A stretch of 64,000 bases of DNA from Nakamurella leprariae (lineage in GTDB: Bacteria > Actinomycetota > Actinomycetes > Mycobacteriales > Nakamurellaceae), in contig NZ_JAERWK010000001.1 in assembly GCF_016918035.1 (NCBI RefSeq), positions 124,001 to 188,000 of the forward strand, written 5' to 3'. The notes under the pieces were generated by a model that made no database searches, was not told the origin of the DNA, and was given only the letters and a program-made list of their open reading frames with translations. The position numbers were made by a program, and so were the translations under genes. Below, piece after piece: positions 1 to 7,539 of the stretch (position 1 is its first letter; each line of letters opens with the position of its first letter).

Positions 1-696
1 GGTGGCGGTCGTGGCGGTCGTGTGGTCCACCGCACTCAGATCCAGCAGCAGCCGCATCCGGTTGTCCTGGTCGATGTCGTCGAGCTCGCGACGGGCGGCG
101 GTCAGGGCCAGCGCCGGCCCGCCGGCCGACGGATCGGTCCAGCCCTCCTGGAGCTCCTCGGGGTCGTCGCGCAAGGCCGCGATGAGCAGCCGGGCGGCCG
201 CGTCCAGCGTGTCGCTGAGCCGGGCCAGTGCCGTGGTGAGCGTGGCGATGGCGCCGACGGCGAGGTCGGCGATCGGCTTGTCCGGGGCCAGATCGACCAG
301 TAGCACGTCAGGCCGAGGACCTGCATCGGTGGTCAGCTGGTTCGTCGTGATCGCCAGGGCGGCCTCGGCCTCCACCCTGATCGACGCCACCCGGTCGGTG
401 AAGGTCTCCACCGCGAGCAGCTGCGCCTCGATCATCGCGGCGGTGGTCTCGACGTCGCGGCCGAGCCGGATGATCGTTTCGCCGGCGACCGGGTCGCTCC
501 AGCCGGCTGCGGCTGCTGCCCCGGCGGTGTGGATGTCGTCCGCACCCGTGCGCAGACCGGTCACCGTGCGGCCGACCGACCGGAACCATGCGCCGACCGT
601 CTCCGGCGTCAGCGCGGTCAGCATCCTGGCCGTCGGCATCGGATCCGGCATCCGCAGCGCCTCGGCCCACTGGGTGACCAGGTGGTCGCCACTCAC
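1..696 (-). CDS. ESX-like helical protein, 3' end off the window
   Basis: Reads leftward from a GTG at 696 and runs off the edge, so about 232 residues are visible and the C-terminus is missing. The protein is nearly all helix, rich in Ala and Leu, with no signal peptide or membrane segment. Two turns of the form W-S/T-D-P-x-A-G (Trp at residues 66 and 186) separate long helices, which recalls the Trp-containing turn of WXG100/EspC-like proteins exported by type VII (ESX) systems. It lies 34 nt downstream of a 94-residue helical protein on the same strand, and small helical pairs are the usual ESX substrate arrangement. The family is not recognised with certainty; export is inferred from fold and pairing only. 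Confidence 0.6.
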   Translation of the reverse strand, partial: MSGDHLVTQWAEALRMPDPMPTARMLTALTPETVGAWFRSVGRTVTGLRTGADDIHTAGAAAAAGWSDPVAGETIIRLGRDVETTAAMIEAQLLAVETFTDRVASIRVEAEAALAITTNQLTTDAGPRPDVLLVDLAPDKPIADLAVGAIATLTTALARLSDTLDAAARLLIAALRDDPEELQEGWTDPSAGGPALALTAARRELDDIDQDNRMRLLLDLSAVDHTTATTAT

Positions 697-730
697 GGAC
701 GTCGCCGCGGAACGGCAGCCGTCGCCGTGC

Positions 731-1015
731 TCATCCGGTCGCCTCGAACGCGCTCGCCGTCCGGTCGAGCAGATCGGCGCGGTGGTCAGCGATCTGCCCG
801 AGCCACCGGGCCGTGGCCAGGGCGGAACGCATCCGGCGCTGCAGCAGTGAGATCGCCTCGACGGCCGTCGCGGTGTCGCCGATCGACGCCGCGACCGGTG
901 GGGCCATGACGGCTGACGGATCGGGCGACTCGGCCCGCCAGTGCTGGGCCGCCGCCCGCAGCGATCGCGACGACCGACGCAGCAGCGCGGTGTCCACCGA
1001 GAGCTGCCCGGTCAT
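731..1015 (-). CDS. Small helical protein, probable ESX target
   Basis: 94 residues from an ATG at 1015; upstream in-frame codons read Pro/Arg-rich and look non-coding. It is predicted all-helical, begins M-T-G-Q-L-S-V-D, and has a single Trp pair region (HWRAESPD near residue 25, then RWLGQIADHRADLL near 72). Size and composition match the EspC/WXG100-like 'type VII secretion target' proteins of actinobacteria, although the strict W-x-G turn is absent. It probably forms an operon with the longer helical protein that starts 34 nt further on. No catalytic motif is visible. Function as a secreted or chaperone-like ESX partner is inference. Confidence 0.6.
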   Translation of the reverse strand: MTGQLSVDTALLRRSSRSLRAAAQHWRAESPDPSAVMAPPVAASIGDTATAVEAISLLQRRMRSALATARWLGQIADHRADLLDRTASAFEATG

Positions 1016-1193
1016 GACCGGGACCTGGGACGTCTGGCGAGCGGACCGCACCGGACGAGGGCGTGGACAGGAGGCCGGGGGAGCGACGGGGAGATGGGCA
1101 CGCCGGGATCGTCGGGCCGGACCCGGCCCGACGTCGTGGGCCGCCAGCTGCGGTGTGGATGGCTGACGGCATGGGGACAACGGGCCGGATCGG

Positions 1194-1199
1194 CATCAT
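1194..1199 (+). promoter_or_regulatory. -10-like hexamer, leaderless start
   Basis: CATCAT followed by 6 nt and then the GTG at 1206. This matches the xAnnnT plus 6-7 nt layout seen before many genes in this window. Confidence 0.45.
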
Positions 1200-1205
1200 G
1201 GTCGG

Positions 1206-2306
1206 GTGACCCGCACCGTGTCCGCTCCGGCCGAGGCTCCGCGGTCGGCCCTGCTGATGGCGGGACCGCCGCCCCGCGACGAACTCGCGGCCTGGAGCGA
1301 TGCCCCGACCGACGATCGGGGTTTGGCCGAGGTCCCGGCCTTCGTCGACCCCGCGCCGCCCGGGTGGACCGAGCTGGTCGACGGACGGGGCGTCTTCGTC
1401 CGTCGGCACGAACGGATGGTCCGCTCGGACCGCGACCCCGAGCCCAGCTCGGAGCCGATCGCGACCCCCGATCCGGACGTGCCGGCCTGGTACGTGCACG
1501 GTCTCGGCGGCTCCAGCACGAACTGGTCGCGCCTCGGAGCCACCCTGGCTCCGCTGGCCGTCGGCTACAGCATCGATCTGCCGGGTTCGGGTCACTCGGA
1601 TCCGCCGCCGGGCCAGCGCTACTCCCTGACCGCCGACGCCGATCTGCTGGCCGCGACGATCCGCCAGGTGACCGGTGACCGGCCGGTCCACCTGGTCGGG
1701 AACTCGTTGGGTGGCATGGTCGTCACCGCGCTGACGGCCCGGCATCCCGACCTGGTGGCGACGCTCACCCTGATCTCCCCGGCGGTGCCCGATCTGCGGT
1801 TGACCACCGATCGTGGCGCGGATCCGCGGCTGGCCATGGTCATGCTGCCCGGCATCGACACGGTGGCGTCCCGGCGGTTGGCCCGGATCACCGCGCGCGG
1901 ACGTGCCGAGGGGCTGGCCCGGACCTGTTTCGGCCGACCTGATCTGCTCAGTGATGAGGACCTGCAGGCGGCGGCGGACGACCTCGGGTGGCGCTTCGGC
2001 CTGCCGTGGGTGCACACCTCGACGCTCGGGTCGCTGCGGTCGTTGATCGCCAGTTACTGCCGCCTGGGGCGGTGGTCGTTCCCGGCCACCGCCGCTCGGA
2101 TCCAGGTCCCGGTGCTGGTCGTCTGGGGCACGCGGGACCGGCTGGTCGACGTCCGGCTGAGCCGCCGCACCGCTGACGCCTTCCCCGACGCGCGTCTGCT
2201 GGTGCTGCCCGAGTGCGGGCACGTCGCCCAGATGGAACTTCCCGCGATCACGGCGGCGGCCGTCGCCGCCCTGTGGCGCCGGGAGCGGCTGGGGGACGCG
2301 GTGTGA
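1206..2306 (+). CDS. Alpha/beta hydrolase
   Basis: 366-residue cytoplasmic alpha/beta-hydrolase-fold enzyme. Visible elements are the oxyanion-hole HGLGG (His98), the nucleophile elbow G-N-S-L-G-G (Ser167), an Asp in TRDRLVD after the sixth strand, and the catalytic His339 in ECGHVAQME. An N-terminal stretch of about 90 residues precedes the fold and is longer than in typical esterases of this family. The substrate cannot be told from sequence; esterase, lipase or C-C hydrolase activity are all possible. The M. tuberculosis counterpart of this neighbourhood carries lipV, but orthology is not shown here. The start is the GTG at 1206, which sits 6 nt after a -10-like hexamer. Confidence 0.85.
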   Translation: MTRTVSAPAEAPRSALLMAGPPPRDELAAWSDAPTDDRGLAEVPAFVDPAPPGWTELVDGRGVFVRRHERMVRSDRDPEPSSEPIATPDPDVPAWYVHGLGGSSTNWSRLGATLAPLAVGYSIDLPGSGHSDPPPGQRYSLTADADLLAATIRQVTGDRPVHLVGNSLGGMVVTALTARHPDLVATLTLISPAVPDLRLTTDRGADPRLAMVMLPGIDTVASRRLARITARGRAEGLARTCFGRPDLLSDEDLQAAADDLGWRFGLPWVHTSTLGSLRSLIASYCRLGRWSFPATAARIQVPVLVVWGTRDRLVDVRLSRRTADAFPDARLLVLPECGHVAQMELPAITAAAVAALWRRERLGDAV

Positions 2307-2354
2307 TCCGCCCACCGGCGGGCGCGTCGCCCGACGGCGCACCGTCGGCTGTGC

Positions 2355-2360
2355 AAGGGT
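2355..2360 (+). promoter_or_regulatory. -10-like hexamer, leaderless start
   Basis: AAGGGT, then 7 nt, then the GTG at 2368. No Shine-Dalgarno sequence is present. Confidence 0.4.
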
Positions 2361-2367
2361 CGGCGCC

Positions 2368-3642
2368 GTGACAGAGCCTCCCCCGGACCGTTCGCAGTCA
2401 TGGTCACGAGGGGGACGGGAGTCGTCCCGCCCGCGCCCGCGCGCAGGCGACTCGAGCCGGGTGTCGACGTCGAGGTCCGGGGCACCCGCGGCCCCGCGAG
2501 GAGCCGGTCGGGCGTCGACCGCCGTCCGCTCGTCGCCGGCTGATCGCTCGGCCGCGCGCGACCCGCGTGGGCAGGCACGTCCCCGCTCCGGGCGGCTCGG
2601 CTGGCGGGTCGTCGCGATTCCGGTCCTGCTGGTGATCACCGTGGTGGTGATCTGGCAGATCGTCGCGGGGGGCGGTGGCACGGGCGAGGGCACGGCAGCT
2701 GTCCCGGTGACGACCCTGACCCCGTCGTCGTCCGCGGACCCGGCGGTGACCGGTGATTCCGATGACATCACCCGCGTCGATGCGGATGCGGCCGACACGG
2801 CGAGCCCAGGTCCGCCGTCCACGGAGGGGGCGGCGGCCCCGGCGATCACCGACGCGGACACACCTGTATCCAGCGCCGAGACCCCGAGCGCGGCACCGTC
2901 CGCCGTCGACGAGCCGGTGGCGCCGACCACGCTGGCCCCGGATCCGGCCAACCACACCCCCGACGCCGACCGGGTGCCGTCCGGTGCGCTGCCGTCCGGC
3001 GCGCCGTTCACGGCCCGTGGCGCTGGCACCTGGCACACCGTGCCGGGAAGCGGCCCGGTCGTCGGAGCCGGCGGCCGGGTGGTCCGATACCAGGTCCAGG
3101 TCGAGGACGGCATCCAGGAGCCGGCCGCCGACGCCCAGTTCGCCGTCGACGTCGAGGCGGTGCTCTCGGATCCACGGTCGTGGACGGCCGGGGGAGCCGT
3201 CAGCTTCCAGCGGGTCGACGGCAGCGATCCCAACGCCGCGCCCAACCTCGTCATCGCATTGACCAGCCAGGAGGTCGCGCACGCGGGGGATGCGTGCGGG
3301 TTCTACATCCAGCTGGAACCGTCGTGCTACGACGGGTCGAACGGACGCGTGATCATCAACAACTCGCGCTGGTTCCGTGGCTCGATGGTCTACGGCACCG
3401 ACCTGGCGGGCTACCGCACGTACGTGATCAACCATGAAGTGGGTCACGCCATCGGTCACGGCCACGAGGCGTGCGCCACCGCCGGCGGCGCCGCGCCGGT
3501 GATGATGCAGCAGTCCTGGAGCGTGTCCAACGACGACCTGGCCATGCTGAATCCGCAGACCATCCCGCCGGACGGCAAGGTGTGTGTGCCGAACCCGTAC
3601 CCCTACCCCGCGGCTGGGGCGCCGCCGGTCGTGGCCGGCTGA
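2368..3642 (+). CDS. DUF3152 membrane-anchored putative metalloprotease
   Basis: 424 residues. The basic, disordered N-terminus is followed by one transmembrane helix at about residues 79-98 and a Ser/Thr/Pro/Ala-rich linker to about residue 215. The C-terminal extracytoplasmic domain carries a zincin motif HExGHxxGxxH starting at His356, the binuclear-looking signature of metzincin-type proteases, and four Cys residues that could form disulfides. This is the DUF3152 family (M. tuberculosis Rv3207c), always near moeZ in actinobacteria. The motif makes a peptidase role likely, but the substrate is unknown. The gene is followed by moeZ 125 nt downstream on the same strand. Confidence 0.88.
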   Translation: MTEPPPDRSQSWSRGGRESSRPRPRAGDSSRVSTSRSGAPAAPRGAGRASTAVRSSPADRSAARDPRGQARPRSGRLGWRVVAIPVLLVITVVVIWQIVAGGGGTGEGTAAVPVTTLTPSSSADPAVTGDSDDITRVDADAADTASPGPPSTEGAAAPAITDADTPVSSAETPSAAPSAVDEPVAPTTLAPDPANHTPDADRVPSGALPSGAPFTARGAGTWHTVPGSGPVVGAGGRVVRYQVQVEDGIQEPAADAQFAVDVEAVLSDPRSWTAGGAVSFQRVDGSDPNAAPNLVIALTSQEVAHAGDACGFYIQLEPSCYDGSNGRVIINNSRWFRGSMVYGTDLAGYRTYVINHEVGHAIGHGHEACATAGGAAPVMMQQSWSVSNDDLAMLNPQTIPPDGKVCVPNPYPYPAAGAPPVVAG

Positions 3643-3767
3643 CGCGCAGGCGGTCCCGCCCGCTCCGGGAAGAAGCGCGACCGCGTCGACGTTGCCATCA
3701 GGCAGACTGTCACCCCAGATTGCCGTGAGGGTCTGCCTCTGACCCGACGTTCCCCGCTGGAGATCCC

Positions 3768-4943
3768 GTGTCATTGCCACCGCTGGTCGAGCCGGCCGAT
3801 TCGCTGACCAAGGAAGAGGTGGAGCGCTACTCGCGTCACCTCATCATCCCGGACGTCGGGATGATCGGGCAGAAGCGACTGAAGAACGCCAAGGTGCTGG
3901 TGGTCGGCGCCGGTGGCCTGGGATCGCCCGCGTTGCTGTACCTGGCCGCGGCTGGTGTCGGGACGCTGGGCATCCTCGACTTCGACGTCGTCGATGAGTC
4001 CAACCTGCAGCGTCAGGTCATCCACGGCCAGTCGGACGTGGGCAAGCCCAAGGCCGTGTCGGCCGCGGAGTCGATCGCCGAGATCAACCCGCTGGTCAAG
4101 GTCGTCCTGCACACCGAGCGTCTCGACTCGGACAACGCGATGGACATCTTCGCGGGGTACGACCTGATCCTGGACGGCACCGACAACTTCGCGACGCGCT
4201 ACCTGGTCAACGACGCGTGTGTGCTGCTGGGCAAGCCGTACGTGTGGGGGTCGATCTACCGGTTCGAGGGCCAGGCCAGCGTGTTCTGGGCGGAACCGGG
4301 CAACGGGCGCGAGGGCGTCCAGTACCGGGACCTCTACCCGGAGCCGCCGCCGCCGGGCATGGTGCCCTCGTGCGCCGAAGGCGGCGTGCTCGGCGTGCTG
4401 TGCGCGTCCATCGGTTCGATCATGGTGACCGAGGCGATCAAGCTGCTGACGGGCATCGGTGAGCCGCTGCTGGGCCGGCTCATGGTCTACGACGCGCTCG
4501 AGATGACCTACCGCACGGTCCGGATCCGCAAGGATCCGGCAGGCGAGCCGATCACCGGTCTGATCGACTACGAGGCGTTCTGCGGGGCCGTGTCCGACGA
4601 GGCCGCGGAGGCCGCTTCCGGTCACACCATCTCGGCGCTGCAGCTCAAGCAGCGGATCGACGCGCAGGAGGACTTCCTGCTCGTCGACGTGCGCGAGCCG
4701 AACGAGGCCGAGATCGTGTCGATCCCCGGCGCCGTCCTGATCCCGAAGAACGACATCCTCTCGGGTGAGGCGCTGGAGAAGCTGCCGCAGGACAAGCCGA
4801 TCGTCCTGCACTGCAAGGCCGGCGGTCGCTCCGCCGAGGCGCTGGCCGTCCTGCACAAGGCCGGCTTCGCCGACGCCGTGCACGTCGGCGGCGGCGTGCT
4901 CGCGTGGATCAAGCAGGTCGATCCGTCGCTGCCGACCTACTGA
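3768..4943 (+). CDS. moeZ: MoeZ: MoeB/ThiF adenylyltransferase-rhodanese fusion
   Basis: 391 residues. The N-terminal E1-like domain (about 15-265) has the nucleotide-binding GGLGSPAL near residue 48 and the Asp-rich adenylation core. A C-terminal rhodanese domain (about 285-385) has the persulfide loop CKAGGRS with Cys349. In M. tuberculosis MoeZ adenylates and then sulfurates small ubiquitin-like sulfur carriers (CysO, MoaD2) for cysteine, molybdenum cofactor and thioamide synthesis. The genes for those carriers are not in the window. The start is the GTG at 3768, preceded by GGAG at about 3759. A strong hairpin follows the stop codon. Confidence 0.95.
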   Translation: MSLPPLVEPADSLTKEEVERYSRHLIIPDVGMIGQKRLKNAKVLVVGAGGLGSPALLYLAAAGVGTLGILDFDVVDESNLQRQVIHGQSDVGKPKAVSAAESIAEINPLVKVVLHTERLDSDNAMDIFAGYDLILDGTDNFATRYLVNDACVLLGKPYVWGSIYRFEGQASVFWAEPGNGREGVQYRDLYPEPPPPGMVPSCAEGGVLGVLCASIGSIMVTEAIKLLTGIGEPLLGRLMVYDALEMTYRTVRIRKDPAGEPITGLIDYEAFCGAVSDEAAEAASGHTISALQLKQRIDAQEDFLLVDVREPNEAEIVSIPGAVLIPKNDILSGEALEKLPQDKPIVLHCKAGGRSAEALAVLHKAGFADAVHVGGGVLAWIKQVDPSLPTY

Positions 4944-4967
4944 GCGACCGGGTGTGTCCCGACGGAA

Positions 4968-4999
4968 CGGAGCGGTGGCGCCCACGTGCCACCGCTCCG
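4968..4999 (+). terminator. Terminator-like hairpin after moeZ
   Basis: Perfect 12-bp GC-rich stem (4968-4979 with 4988-4999) and an 8-nt loop, starting 25 nt after the moeZ stop. No U-tract follows. Confidence 0.7.
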
Positions 5000-5044
5000 G
5001 CCGTCGCCGGCGTCCGCCGGCGTGGCGGTCGTCGATCATCGCGG

Positions 5045-5050
5045 TAGCGT
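5045..5050 (+). promoter_or_regulatory. -10-like hexamer, leaderless start
   Basis: TAGCGT followed by 7 nt and the GTG at 5058. It is this spacing that decides the start chosen for the next gene. Confidence 0.55.
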
Positions 5051-5057
5051 GCCGCTC

Positions 5058-5897
5058 GTGGTGAGCGCTCCACCCGGCCATGTCCTGGCCGCCTTCGGAT
5101 CCCCGACCGACGCAGGTGCGTGGTCGGACGGTCCTGGCGTCGCCGGATGGCGGTGCGGCGACCTCGTCGTGGTCCCGGTCCGCACGGGTTCCGCGGTCCA
5201 GGCCGCCTGGACCTCCGGGGTGCTCGACCAGCTCGACGTGCCGGGGCTGCGGCTCGCCCGGCCGGTCCGTGCCTCGGACGGGCGGTGGGTCATCGCCGGC
5301 TGGCGGGCCCAGCGCGTGGTCACCGGCGACCCGGAGCCACGGTTCGATGACCTCATCGCGGTGTCGCTGTCGCTGCACGACGCGCTCTCCCGCCTGCCCG
5401 AGCCGCGGTTCCTGCGTGATCGCACCGGCGCGGTCGGTCTGGCCGATCACCTGACCTGGGACGCCGTCGAGCCCGGTGGCGTCATCGGTGCCGGTCACGG
5501 CGCCCGCCTGTTCCAGCGCCTGGCCGCGGCGCGTCGACCGCTGGACCTGCCGCTGCAGGTCGTCCACGTCGAGCTGACGGGCGACGTCCTGTTCGCCGGC
5601 GCCGCGCCGCCCGCGGTGGTGGGCCTGACGCCGCTGTGGCGCCCGGCGCCGTGGGCGAGCGCGCTGGTCGTCGTGGACGGGATCGCACACGGCGGCGCCG
5701 GACTCGAGCTCGCGGAGCGATGGTCCGGGCGGTTCCCCGACTGGCCGGAACTGCTGCGCCGCGCAATGTTGTTCCGGTTGGCGCAGACGTTGCTCGAGCC
5801 GCCCGCCGACGGGCCGGCGCGTCTGGTGGAACTGCTGGCCGCGGCCGAACTGCTCGATCCCGTCCTGCTCGTCCGGTCCGCCGACCACCGCGACTGA
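5058..5897 (+). CDS. TIGR02569-type actinobacterial protein
   Basis: 279 residues from the GTG at 5058. Members of this family begin close to a P-P-G/P-H-V-L-A-A-F-G motif, which is here within ten residues of the start. The fold resembles aminoglycoside phosphotransferase/kinase-like proteins, but the usual HxDxxxxN catalytic loop is not evident; the region GDVLFAGAAPPAVVG occupies the place where HGDLxxxNxL would be. It is therefore probably not an active kinase of the standard type. It always neighbours moeZ in mycobacteria (Rv3205c), which hints at a link with sulfur-carrier chemistry, but no function is established. An alternative GTG start lies at 5049. Confidence 0.8.
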   Translation: MVSAPPGHVLAAFGSPTDAGAWSDGPGVAGWRCGDLVVVPVRTGSAVQAAWTSGVLDQLDVPGLRLARPVRASDGRWVIAGWRAQRVVTGDPEPRFDDLIAVSLSLHDALSRLPEPRFLRDRTGAVGLADHLTWDAVEPGGVIGAGHGARLFQRLAAARRPLDLPLQVVHVELTGDVLFAGAAPPAVVGLTPLWRPAPWASALVVVDGIAHGGAGLELAERWSGRFPDWPELLRRAMLFRLAQTLLEPPADGPARLVELLAAAELLDPVLLVRSADHRD

Positions 5898-5917
5898 GCC
5901 GACCACCGCGGTGGACG

Positions 5918-7033
5918 TCATCGGCCCGGCATCCCCGGGTGTGCGCCGCCCACCGCATCGCCGGACGGCGGATCATCCAGGCCAGCGAGCATCCCGCGGA
6001 CCGTCACCGGCGGCAGGCCGGTCTGGATGGTCGACAGCAGCAGGGTGCCGAGTCCGTGCGAAGGATCGGCGCGCAGGCATCGATCGACCGCCACCTGTGC
6101 CAGGGCGCCGTCGCCCTCGGCATAGGCCACCACGGTCAGCGTTGCGCAGAGCTGGGCGGCCGCCCGGTCCGGGGTCCAGCGAGCGCACGCCGAGAGCATC
6201 GCGGCCCACGGCCGATCGGGCTCCCTGATCGCCCGGCTGATCACGGCGTCCCGACCTCGGTGTTCCTGCATGGCCACCACCACCGCGGCCGCGGCGGGCG
6301 CGTCCACGTCACCGGTGCGTTCCACCTGGCGCAGGGCCACGTCCACCGGACCCGGTCGCCGGTCGGTCGGCGACCGGCGGTCCGGTGCCGTCCCGATGCC
6401 GGAGAGGTCCGGCAGGCGACGAGGTGTCCGGCTCAACGCCTGGCTGAAGGCGGTCAGCCGTTCCCGGTCCGGGGGAGCGATGGTCCGGCACAGCTCCCGC
6501 CGGGAGTCCAGGATCGCCCGGCCGGAGAACGCGGTCAGCGCCTGCATGGTGAGCACCTGCGGATCGTCCCGGCCCGGGAGCGGCACCGGCGCCGCCGACG
6601 GGTCGCGGACCCCGCGGACCGGATCCACCCGGTGGGCCGCACCCCCGTGCACCGCCCAGAGGTCCCGGGGCGGGACACCGGCCTGCCGGAGTGCGCCGGC
6701 CAACCGTGGCAGCGCGCGGGGGATCGCCGCGCGCGTCCGGTAGCTCAGCAGCACCACGGAGTCCGCGTGCTGGGCCGCGAAGGACGCCAGCCGCTGGTAC
6801 GGCACGCCGCCCGACGGCCCGACCGGGAGGTCCACCCGGGCGACCGGCCCGAGCTCCCCGGTCGCGGTCAGGCAGACCATCACCAGGCTGTCGGACGGAT
6901 GGAACCCGAGGGTGGCCGGAACGGCCGCCAGGAGTCCGACGACCCCGGAGAGGCGGACGCGACTGCCGCCCGACGGGTCGGGCGACGGGACGGCGGGGCG
7001 GGTCTGGGCGGCGGGCGGACGGTCGTCGGTCAT
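5918..7033 (-). CDS. DUF4192 protein
   Basis: 371 residues from the ATG at 7033; the N-terminal segment is Pro-rich. The family signature L-L-A-A-V-P-x-x-L-G-F-x-P-x-x-S-L-V starts near residue 35. The protein is soluble, Arg- and Ala-rich, with no membrane segment. DUF4192 is widespread in actinobacteria and has no established function. The gene lies 20 nt from the convergent stop of the TIGR02569-type gene and 79 nt downstream of the alkyltransferase-like gene, with which it may be co-transcribed. Two DnaA-box-like sites lie just before its start. Confidence 0.8.
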   Translation of the reverse strand: MTDDRPPAAQTRPAVPSPDPSGGSRVRLSGVVGLLAAVPATLGFHPSDSLVMVCLTATGELGPVARVDLPVGPSGGVPYQRLASFAAQHADSVVLLSYRTRAAIPRALPRLAGALRQAGVPPRDLWAVHGGAAHRVDPVRGVRDPSAAPVPLPGRDDPQVLTMQALTAFSGRAILDSRRELCRTIAPPDRERLTAFSQALSRTPRRLPDLSGIGTAPDRRSPTDRRPGPVDVALRQVERTGDVDAPAAAAVVVAMQEHRGRDAVISRAIREPDRPWAAMLSACARWTPDRAAAQLCATLTVVAYAEGDGALAQVAVDRCLRADPSHGLGTLLLSTIQTGLPPVTVRGMLAGLDDPPSGDAVGGAHPGMPGR

Positions 7034-7084
7034 GTCGGTGACGGTGGAGGCCGTCCGCGTCCGGATCGATGGCCGGTCCGGTCG

Positions 7085-7113
7085 GTGGACAACTGGCACC
7101 CATGTGGACAACT
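7085..7113. promoter_or_regulatory. Pair of DnaA-box-like sites
   Basis: The 10-mer GTGGACAACT occurs at 7085-7094 and 7104-7113, 19 bp apart. With its flanking T, the second copy contains TGTGGACAA, the reverse complement of TTGTCCACA, the DnaA box reported for GC-rich actinobacteria. The first copy differs from it at one position. They lie between the alkyltransferase-like gene and DUF4192. Confidence 0.4.
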
Positions 7114-7427
7114 CAACCGCTCAGACCGTCGTCGCGCCCGGGCCGGTGGCGGAACCGGCGCAGGTCGACGCGACCGTCGACGGACAGCACGCCCTCGGCG
7201 GCCAGCAGCGTCCGTTGTTCCACCGCAAGATGCGCCGCCATCCGGCCGTCCGCCCGCACCACCCGGTGCCAGGGCACCGACTCGTCAGCCAGGTTGGACA
7301 GCACCCATCCCGCGAGTCGTGCGGACGGCGAGCCGGCCCGGGCGGCGATGTCCCCATAGGTGACCACAGTGCCGGCGGGGACCGCGCGCACCACCTCGAG
7401 CATCCGGTCCGCCAGTACCTCGTCCAC
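7113..7427 (-). CDS. Alkyltransferase-like protein (MGMT family, no active-site Cys)
   Basis: 104 residues from a GTG at 7427. The sequence is the DNA-binding half of O6-alkylguanine-DNA alkyltransferase, with the helix-turn-helix segment around TYGDIAARAG and the loop P-W-H-R-V-V where active enzymes have P-C-H-R-V. The acceptor Cys is thus Trp, the hallmark of ATL proteins. These bind O6-alkylguanine, flip it and hand the lesion to nucleotide excision repair rather than repairing it themselves. The M. tuberculosis homologue (Rv3204) sits in the same neighbourhood. Divergent from adnA, so a link with DNA repair is consistent with context. Confidence 0.92.
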   Translation of the reverse strand: MDEVLADRMLEVVRAVPAGTVVTYGDIAARAGSPSARLAGWVLSNLADESVPWHRVVRADGRMAAHLAVEQRTLLAAEGVLSVDGRVDLRRFRHRPGRDDGLSG

Positions 7428-7539
7428 CCGGACAGTGTGCGGTGGTGACCGGGTCTCCGGGAAGCCGGAGCAGGTGGGCCGATCACGGTCGCCGGCTCGT
7501 CACGGCCGACTGTCGGTGGGTGGTGGTGCAATCCTGGCC

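Noticed and set aside
786-3254. Long minus-strand frame of 822 codons
   Set aside because: It lies opposite the hydrolase and DUF3152 genes, whose motifs are clear, and its product is low-complexity Arg/Pro/Gly. This is a GC-driven shadow.
5058-5897. Active aminoglycoside-type kinase
   Set aside because: The expected H-x-D-x4-N catalytic loop is not found; only the fold-level resemblance remains.
3771-5921. Minus-strand frame of 716 codons opposite moeZ
   Set aside because: Composition is Arg/Gln/Gly/Asp-rich with no family motif; the plus strand encodes an unmistakable MoeZ.
7085-7113. Replication origin
   Set aside because: Only two DnaA-box-like sites and no dnaA, dnaN or AT-rich region, so oriC is not supported.
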